A DNA stretch of 34,220 nt from Corynebacterium phoceense. Lineage in GTDB: Bacteria > Actinomycetota > Actinomycetes > Mycobacteriales > Mycobacteriaceae. A program made the translations under genes and the position numbers. The notes under the pieces are model-generated. The model had not been told where the DNA came from and did not search any database. It saw only the letters and a list, made by a program, of their open reading frames with translations. The number at the start of each line of letters is the position of its first letter. Position 1 is the first letter of the stretch. This document shows, in pieces, positions 29,268 to 34,220 of this stretch. The stretch is taken from contig NZ_LT596208.1 in assembly GCF_900092335.1 (NCBI RefSeq), positions 908,232 through 942,451 on the forward strand, given 5' to 3'.

Positions 29268-30188
29268 TTAGCCCTTGACGGCGCCGGCGGCGACACCCTC
29301 GATGATGTGCTTCTGCGTCACGAAGTAGAAAATGACGATGGGGATGATGGCGAGCACGAGCATGGCCATCATGGCGCCCATGTCGCGGTTACCGTTGGAG
29401 CCGACGAAGGATTGGACGACGACCGGGATGGTCTTGTACCGGGTGGAAAGGCCGATGACGAGGTACGGCAGAAGGTAGTCGTTCCAGACCCACATGGCGT
29501 TGAGGATGGCCACCGTGACGGCGGTGGGCTTGAGCATGGGCAGGACTACCTTGAAGTAGTTCTGGATGGGGCCGCAGCCGTCGATCATGGCGGCTTCCTC
29601 GATCTCCACCGGGATGGATTTGACGAAGCCAGCGAACATAAACACCGACAGGCCCGAGCCGAAGCCCAAGTAAAGTACGACGATGCCCAGCGGGTTGTTG
29701 AGGTGGAGCATATCTGCGATCTTCACCGTGGGGAACATGACCATCTGGAACGGAATAATCATGGACACGACGAAGAGGTAGTACAGAAGGTTCGTCCACC
29801 ACGTCTTCACGCGGGTGATGTAGTACGCGGTCATCGCGGAGAAGAACACGATGACGGCGACGGACAGGATGGTGATGACAAACGACCACAGGGTGGCTTC
29901 GAGGAAGCCCTGCTTCATCAGGCCTACTGCGAAGTTCTCAAACCCGACGAAGGTCTCGCCTACCGGGATGGAAAACGGGTCCGAGGAAATGGCGAACTTC
30001 GACTTAAACGAGTTGATGATGATGAACAGGATGGGGCCGAGGAAGACGACGGTGAAGAACGCGAGGACAAAGTAGATGATGGTCTTCGCGCCGCCGGACA
30101 TCTTGGTTGCGTTGTCCGTGGGCAGCTTGTGGACCTTGGCCGCGGGCTTCTTGGCCTCGTGCGGGTTGTTGGTGACGGGGGCAGTCAT
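29268..30188 (-). CDS. Carbohydrate ABC transporter permease (MalG type)
   Basis: 306 aa, six transmembrane helices after a hydrophilic N-terminal tail rich in Lys and Pro (about 1-33). The cytoplasmic EAA loop that contacts the ATPase is IEEAAMIDGCGPIQNYFKVV followed by LPMLKP. Other MalG/CUT1 features are INSFKSKFAI, MSIIPFQMVMFP-like MIIPFQMVMFPTVKIA and the C-terminal FYFVTQKHIIEGVAAGAVKG. It lies 3 nt after the other permease gene. With the binding protein it forms an importer for an unidentified sugar. No ATPase gene is present. Confidence 0.92.
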   Translation of the reverse strand: MTAPVTNNPHEAKKPAAKVHKLPTDNATKMSGGAKTIIYFVLAFFTVVFLGPILFIIINSFKSKFAISSDPFSIPVGETFVGFENFAVGLMKQGFLEATLWSFVITILSVAVIVFFSAMTAYYITRVKTWWTNLLYYLFVVSMIIPFQMVMFPTVKIADMLHLNNPLGIVVLYLGFGSGLSVFMFAGFVKSIPVEIEEAAMIDGCGPIQNYFKVVLPMLKPTAVTVAILNAMWVWNDYLLPYLVIGLSTRYKTIPVVVQSFVGSNGNRDMGAMMAMLVLAIIPIVIFYFVTQKHIIEGVAAGAVKG

Positions 30189-30191
30189 GGT

Positions 30192-31037
30192 TTAGGCCTC
30201 GACTTCCTTGCTTCGGGTCGCGCGTAGCTGGAAGTACGCGATGACGACCACGACGACGACGAAGATGACGGCCTTGGCCTGGCCCACTCCTTCGACGTTC
30301 ATGCGGTTAAAGAGGGTATTGACGATATTGAGGGCGACCATCTCGGTCTGCCCGCCCGGCGCGCCGTTGGTGAGCGCCAGGTTCTGGTCGAAGAGTTTGA
30401 AGGAGTTCGCCAGGGTAAGGAAGAGGCAGATGGTAATCGAGGGCATGACCATGGGGATGGTGACGTGGCGCAGCATCTCCCATTTGCTCACGCCGTCGAG
30501 CTCGGCGGCCTCGATGAGCTCTGGCGGAACGTTCTGCAAGCCCGCGATGTAGATGATCATCATGTAGCCCACGAGCTGCCAGTTGAGAAGCATGATAAGG
30601 CCGGCGTAGCCGAACTTCCAGTCCGCGCTGATCGTCGTGGCGTAATGCGAGAGCACCGCGTTAATCATGGTCTGCCAGGTGTAGCCCAGCACGATGCCGC
30701 CGATGAGGTTCGGCATGAAGAAGACCGTGCGGAAGAAGTTGGTGCCCTTGAGCTTGCGTGTGAGCATCCACGCGAGCATGAAGGAGAAGAAGTTGACCGT
30801 GATGACGGAGACGATGACGACGAGGACCGTGAAGAGGAACGCGTCGATGAAGCCCTCGCGTTCAGAGAAGGCCTTGGTGTAATTGCTCAGGCCGACCCAC
30901 TTGGCGTTGGTGATGGTGGTGAACTTCGTGAACGACAGGAAGAAGCCGATGACGAAGGGCACGAGGAATGCGATGAGGAACGCGAGGAGGGTGGGCAAGA
31001 CGAAGACTGGAAAGTACTTCTTCAGTGTTGCTTGCAT
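30192..31037 (-). CDS. Carbohydrate ABC transporter permease (MalF/UgpA type)
   Basis: 281 aa, six transmembrane helices, beginning KKYFPVFVLPTLLAFLIAFL. The EAA loop is ELIEAAELDGVSKWEMLRHV followed by TIPMVMP. FFMPNLIGGIVLGYTWQ and SFKLFDQNLALTNGAPGG are typical of CUT1 inner permeases. GAGATA precedes the ATG as a fair SD. It is the second gene of the operon, 238 nt downstream of the binding-protein gene, with strong hairpins in that gap. Confidence 0.92.
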   Translation of the reverse strand: MQATLKKYFPVFVLPTLLAFLIAFLVPFVIGFFLSFTKFTTITNAKWVGLSNYTKAFSEREGFIDAFLFTVLVVIVSVITVNFFSFMLAWMLTRKLKGTNFFRTVFFMPNLIGGIVLGYTWQTMINAVLSHYATTISADWKFGYAGLIMLLNWQLVGYMMIIYIAGLQNVPPELIEAAELDGVSKWEMLRHVTIPMVMPSITICLFLTLANSFKLFDQNLALTNGAPGGQTEMVALNIVNTLFNRMNVEGVGQAKAVIFVVVVVVIAYFQLRATRSKEVEA

Positions 31038-31107
31038 GAATATCTCACCTAATTTGGTTGGTATGTGAGGGGCTCTGCGGCGAGCCTGGAGTCATTCGCA
31101 GGAGAAT

Positions 31108-31152
31108 GTGCTGGTGCTTTCCTGCCGTAGGTGGCGGGAAGGAACCAGCACA
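31108..31152 (-). promoter_or_regulatory. Long intercistronic hairpin between binding protein and permeases
   Basis: TGTGCTGGT (31108-31116) pairs perfectly with ACCAGCACA (31144-31152), and TTCC-GCC pairs with GGC-GGAA inside, giving about 18 pairs. No T run follows on the minus strand. Such stems commonly lower downstream permease expression or protect the binding-protein mRNA. Confidence 0.6.
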
Positions 31153-31214
31153 CGCCCCTGCGCCGCGCCACCAGCCGGCAATGGGGGTCAGCGACGCGGG
31201 TAGGTTCCGAGGAG

Positions 31215-31239
31215 GCGGCCCGGTAGGGTTTTGGGCCGC
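31215..31239 (-). promoter_or_regulatory. Second intercistronic hairpin
   Basis: GCGGCCC (31215-31221) and GGGCCGC (31233-31239), a perfect 7-bp stem, 37 nt after the binding-protein stop; the loop on the minus strand is rich in A and C. Confidence 0.45.
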
Positions 31240-31275
31240 GGCGTATTAGGTATGCGGGCGGGTGAGCCTGCTCGC

Positions 31276-32616
31276 CTACTCAGTCCAGTTGGCTTCCTTC
31301 TCGGCCTTCCAGTCATCCTTGAACTGGGTGACGACGTCCTCCCACTTCATGGTGCCGGAGGCGTACTGGCTCAGCGCCTGGCCGAAGTCGTCCTTGAACT
31401 GCTGGGACGGGAAGTACTGGAATGCCCACGGGATGGTCGTAATGTCCTTGTTGGAGATGGACTCCTGGATCTGCTTGGCCAGCGGGTCATTCGGGGTGTC
31501 GGTCTCGCTGTAGGAGTTGAACGGCGCGACGAAGCCCAGGTCGTTGATGACGTGCTGCTTGCCCTCATCAGAAGTAAACAGCCAATCGACGAAATCCTTG
31601 GTGGCCTGCTGGTCGGCATCGGAAGCATTGGCGTTTACGCCGAGGTAGTTCTCCGTGCCCACGTTGAGTCCGAAGTCCTGCTCATTCGGCAGGCCCATGT
31701 ACATGGGCAGGAACTTGATCTTGTCTTCCTTGACCACGTTGCCCTTGGTCTCGGAAATCTGGGACCATGCCCAGTTACCGTTCTGGACCATCGCGGCCTT
31801 ACCCTGTGCGAACTCGGCCATGGAGTCGGAGACGGTCTTCGCCGGGGCCAGGGTCTTCTCCACGGTGGAGTCGGTGAGGTACAGGTCGAAGAGGTTCTTG
31901 TACTCGTTGGAGTACTTGAACTCGACCTCCGTCTTATCCTCGACGCCGTCGTCCTGGAACTCCTGCCAGATCGGTGCGTTGGCCAGGTGGGTCTGCCAGC
32001 GCCAGTCCTCGCCCGGGGTAAGCGAGGTGGAAGCGAAGGCGCCCTCGATGCCGAGCTCGCCCTTCTTGGCCTGCATGTCGTCCGCGACTTCCTTGAGCTT
32101 GTCGAAGCTCGTGATTTCGTCCGTGGACTTGATCTTCGCGCCGGGCAGCGCGATGTACTTGTCGAAGATCTCCTGGTTGATGATGATGCCGAAGCCCTCG
32201 ACGGCGAACGGCACGCCCTTCGTGGTGCCCTCGTCATCCTGAAGCGCCGGGACGTCCTCGGTGAGCTCCTGGGCAATCTTGGTGTCAGACATGTCAGCCA
32301 TGTAGTCCTGCCACGTGATGAAGCCGGCGGGGCCGTTGACCTGGAAGAGAGTCGGGGCTTCATCCTTGCCGATTTCTGCCTTGAGCGTTTGCTCGTAGCT
32401 TCCCGATGCCGCCGTGACGACCTTGACGGGCACTCCGGTGCTCTCGGTGTACTCCTTGGCGATCTCCTGGTAGGCGGCGTCCTGCTCCGGCTTGAAGTTC
32501 AGGAAGTAGACGGAGCCGGAGTCATCCCCCGAATCGCCCGACGAGCAGGCAACGAGGGTGGTGGTGGCGAGCAGAGCGCTCAGGGAGATAGATGCGATGC
32601 GAGTAAGACGCTTCAT
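31276..32616 (-). CDS. Sugar-binding lipoprotein of an ABC importer
   Basis: 446 aa extracellular solute-binding protein, family 1. The signal peptide MKRLTRIASISLSALLATTT leads to the lipobox LVAC (cleavage before Cys24), followed by a Ser/Asp/Gly-rich linker, so it is lipid-anchored on the outer face of the membrane. The mature part has the family features FKPEQDAAYQEIAKEYTEST, PTLFQVNGPAGFITW, FAQGKAAMVQNGNWAW (ligand-site loop) and FVDWLFTSDEGKQHV. AGAGGA lies 5 nt before the ATG. It is first of three genes with the permeases. The ligand is not deducible; the DUF624 neighbour hints at an oligosaccharide or plant/host glycan. Confidence 0.93.
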   Translation of the reverse strand: MKRLTRIASISLSALLATTTLVACSSGDSGDDSGSVYFLNFKPEQDAAYQEIAKEYTESTGVPVKVVTAASGSYEQTLKAEIGKDEAPTLFQVNGPAGFITWQDYMADMSDTKIAQELTEDVPALQDDEGTTKGVPFAVEGFGIIINQEIFDKYIALPGAKIKSTDEITSFDKLKEVADDMQAKKGELGIEGAFASTSLTPGEDWRWQTHLANAPIWQEFQDDGVEDKTEVEFKYSNEYKNLFDLYLTDSTVEKTLAPAKTVSDSMAEFAQGKAAMVQNGNWAWSQISETKGNVVKEDKIKFLPMYMGLPNEQDFGLNVGTENYLGVNANASDADQQATKDFVDWLFTSDEGKQHVINDLGFVAPFNSYSETDTPNDPLAKQIQESISNKDITTIPWAFQYFPSQQFKDDFGQALSQYASGTMKWEDVVTQFKDDWKAEKEANWTE

Positions 32617-33130
32617 CGGGTCCTCTTTCTAGGTGTGAAGCCCTACCCTGATGGTGCCGATGTTCGGCGGGCAAGGCTACGGAATGCCTGTGGAGTTATC
32701 CCCTGGTGGTCGCGTGGGAGCCTGAGTCAAGCTCGTCACTGGTCCTAACCACCGGGGTGGCGTCGTAGTACCTTGCCGCGGTGTGGACATGTCCAATGGT
32801 GACGATGCCCAGCCTTGTGTCCGTGAGTGTGGACTTTTCTGGTGTCCAAGGTGCTACTGACCTCAACAATCAGCTTAGTGATTCTAGTGAGCTGGGCCAA
32901 ACATGAATGTAACATGCGCGGTATTTTGTGACATGTTGCATAGGTTAACACAGTTAACTGCCCCTCATATAGGGGAGTGAACGGGCATAAACGGTCTATG
33001 CTCGGTGTAAATTCGCGTCTGAAATCTTTTATACGGAGCGGAACGGTCCCATCCGGAACAAATCCCACCGTCCTGCGGTAGTGTCCACTTTCCTGCAGGC
33101 TATATCCTAAGGCGGCGTCGTCACTCCGGG
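32617..33130 (-). promoter_or_regulatory. 514-base control region upstream of the sugar ABC operon
   Basis: No gene was accepted here. It holds a cluster of TGGAC/GTCCA half-sites (listed separately). GTTAAC-ACA-GTTAAC lies at 32944-32958 and CCCCT-CATAT-AGGGG at 32961-32975, with two CATG-centred repeats near 32902-32917. TTGACT on the minus strand at 32730-32725 could be a -35, but no well-spaced -10 follows; GATAAC (32700-32695) is 24 nt away. TGTGAC at about 32928-32933 is a CRP/GlxR-like half-site only. It also contains the 3' end region of the DUF4032 transcript, with no clear terminator. Confidence 0.4.
32784..32848 (-). promoter_or_regulatory. Operator-like cluster (TGGAC/GTCCA)
   Basis: TGGACATGTCCA (32784-32795) is a perfect 12-bp palindrome. 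GTGTCC (32817-32822), GTGGAC (32829-32834) and GTGTCCA (32842-32848) add three more half-sites, two of them forming TGGAC-N9-GTCCA. They lie about 170-230 bp upstream of the binding-protein start. They are probable sites of a sugar-responsive regulator, whose gene is not in the window. Confidence 0.45.
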
Positions 33131-34220
33131 TCACTCCGAGAGGGGTGGCTGGAGAAGCCGCGCCTCATCGCGGCGGCTAGGTAGGACCGTCATGAGATAG
33201 GACTGCGTGGCCTCGGCCAAGGGCACGGCGGCGCCGCGATGCTCGGCCATGAACCACCTGTGGTCCGAAATTTCGTGGAAGAGCTGCGCAGGCTCGAGCT
33301 TGAAGCGTGCGTCTTCCGGCACGGCGGCGATGGTCGGCTCGTATTCCTCCGTGAGCCAACGGTGCGCCGCCTGCTCGAGGCTCGCCGTTTCGGCGCATTC
33401 CAAGGCGCGGAAGGTTCGGATGGCCCCCAGCAGGCGCTGTGCCTGGTGTTCCTCCGCCGACAGGCCGGTGAGCTCGAGGAGCAGGCGATGGTGGTGCCCA
33501 GGCGATACGACAACGGGCCGGAGTGTGACGTTCGCGCGGTCGGCCTCGGTCTCGACGCGCAACTCCCCCACGTCGAAGCCGAGGCTCGCCAGCCTTTCGA
33601 CACGTTCGGTAATCCGCCACGGTTCGCCCGCGTCAATGGCTTCTTCCGCCGTGAGCTCACGCCACAAGTCCTCGTAGGACGACTCCACAAGCGTGCCCAA
33701 CGCGATGACGTCGATGTCCTCGGCGAGGTACCCGCCTGCCTGGAGGTCCATCATTTCGCCGATGATGTTGACGCGCGCGATGTCGAGGTCGTAGGCACGG
33801 CGGGCATCGGAAAGCTGGACCTGGAACTCCCCGGTCTCGGCGTCGACGAGGTAGGCCGAGTAGGTGTCTGCGTCGCGCCGGAAAAGCGTGTTGGACAGGG
33901 AGACGTCGCCCCAGTAGAACCCCAGGAGGTGCAGGCGCACGAGCAGGACGGCGAGCGCCTGAATGAGTTTCTCCGGCTGGCCCGGCACCATGTCCTGCGA
34001 GAAGAGCTCGCGGTAGGGCAACGAGAATTCAAGGTGTTCCGTAATGAGCGCCGCCGTGAGCTCGCCATCGCGCGGGTTGACGGGCTGGCGGCCGGTGATG
34101 ACGGCGACCGGTGCCACTGCCGGGGCGCCCACGCGCTGGAGTTCGCGCAGCATCTTGTACTCGTGGTGAGCCGTGCGCACGCCAATCTCCTTAACGGCCA
34201 CGACGCCGGTGCGCGCGTCG
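33131..34220 (-). CDS. DUF4032 protein with kinase-like N-terminal part (5' end outside window)
   Basis: The frame is still open at the last base (reading DARTGVVAVKEIG), so the start lies beyond 34220; GTG 34201 is internal. About 363 residues are visible. The N-terminal part shows protein-kinase/LPS-kinase-like motifs: VAVKEIG (the Lys of the nucleotide site), HLLGFYWGDVSLSNTLF (catalytic-loop GDxSxxN) and YLVDAETGE (metal-binding Asp). The remainder is the DUF4032 domain, ending HEISDHRWFMAEHRG, then PSRRDEARLLQPPLSE. The family is widespread in actinobacteria; the substrate is unknown. Confidence 0.87.
   Translation of the reverse strand, partial: DARTGVVAVKEIGVRTAHHEYKMLRELQRVGAPAVAPVAVITGRQPVNPRDGELTAALITEHLEFSLPYRELFSQDMVPGQPEKLIQALAVLLVRLHLLGFYWGDVSLSNTLFRRDADTYSAYLVDAETGEFQVQLSDARRAYDLDIARVNIIGEMMDLQAGGYLAEDIDVIALGTLVESSYEDLWRELTAEEAIDAGEPWRITERVERLASLGFDVGELRVETEADRANVTLRPVVVSPGHHHRLLLELTGLSAEEHQAQRLLGAIRTFRALECAETASLEQAAHRWLTEEYEPTIAAVPEDARFKLEPAQLFHEISDHRWFMAEHRGAAVPLAEATQSYLMTVLPSRRDEARLLQPPLSE

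Noticed and set aside
29061..31052. Long + strand frames rich in Asp, Glu and His opposite the permeases and DUF624
   Set aside because: They are antisense to clear permeases; Asp/Glu-rich readings are the mirror of Val/Ile/Phe-rich membrane proteins.
32745..33134. 129-codon minus-strand frame upstream of the ABC operon
   Set aside because: It has no SD, no family resemblance, and is full of the inverted repeats of a control region.

Overview
The window is about 34 kb of a Corynebacterium-type chromosome. It is GC-rich. The gene content is mycolic-acid actinobacterial: SecA2, the FHA protein OdhI/GarA with its N-terminal Thr-Thr phosphosite, two MerR regulators flanking a DUF151 nuclease, RbpA, and a DUF4032 protein. 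The order secA2-odhI-merR-DUF151-merR ... gnd-thioesterase ... thiD-ndh-(CFA synthase)-MFS matches the Corynebacterium glutamicum layout as I recall it; this was not searched. No rRNA, tRNA or CRISPR array was seen.

Layout. 1-5184: secA2 (5' end outside the window), odhI, ftsR, DUF151 and a second MerR gene, all on the + strand. 5475-8767 (-): a DEAD-box helicase, an actinobacterial conserved protein overlapping it by one base, and a membrane-anchored VWA-like protein. 9103-10638 (+): a DASS-family anion transporter. 10750-14709: gnd (-), a PaaI-type thioesterase (+), a CorA-type transporter (-) and a methyltransferase (+). 15054-18168 (-): a ThiD-TenA fusion controlled by a TPP riboswitch whose aptamer reaches into the start codon, then ndh. 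18372-19655 (+): a cyclopropane-synthase relative with a degraded SAM motif. 19730-20962 (-): an MFS transporter cut off at its N-terminus.

20963-24975 is an island of foreign DNA, visibly poorer in GC. A large serine integrase sits directly against the truncated MFS gene. It is followed by a short run of phage genes: an HTH regulator behind a leader ORF, a small protein, and a RecB/Cas4-like nuclease cut off at its C-terminus. The nuclease abuts the 3' end of an IS3-family transposase, which is joined in frame to the C-terminal fragment of an Fe-S D-lactate-dehydrogenase-type protein. The right phage end and the MFS N-terminus are not in the window. The simplest reading is integration into the MFS gene followed by an IS-linked deletion.

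24977-34220 is chromosome again: a B-type Dyp peroxidase (-), a small two-helix membrane protein, a YceI protein and a zinc-ribbon protein (-), rbpA (+) behind a SigH/SigR-type promoter, a DUF624 protein, a three-gene sugar ABC importer with no ATPase gene (-), and a DUF4032 protein running off the end.

A recurring feature is a -10 hexamer followed by exactly 7 nt and then the start codon (gnd, the methyltransferase, the integrase, dyp, the zinc-ribbon gene). This points to several leaderless mRNAs, including the phage integrase.
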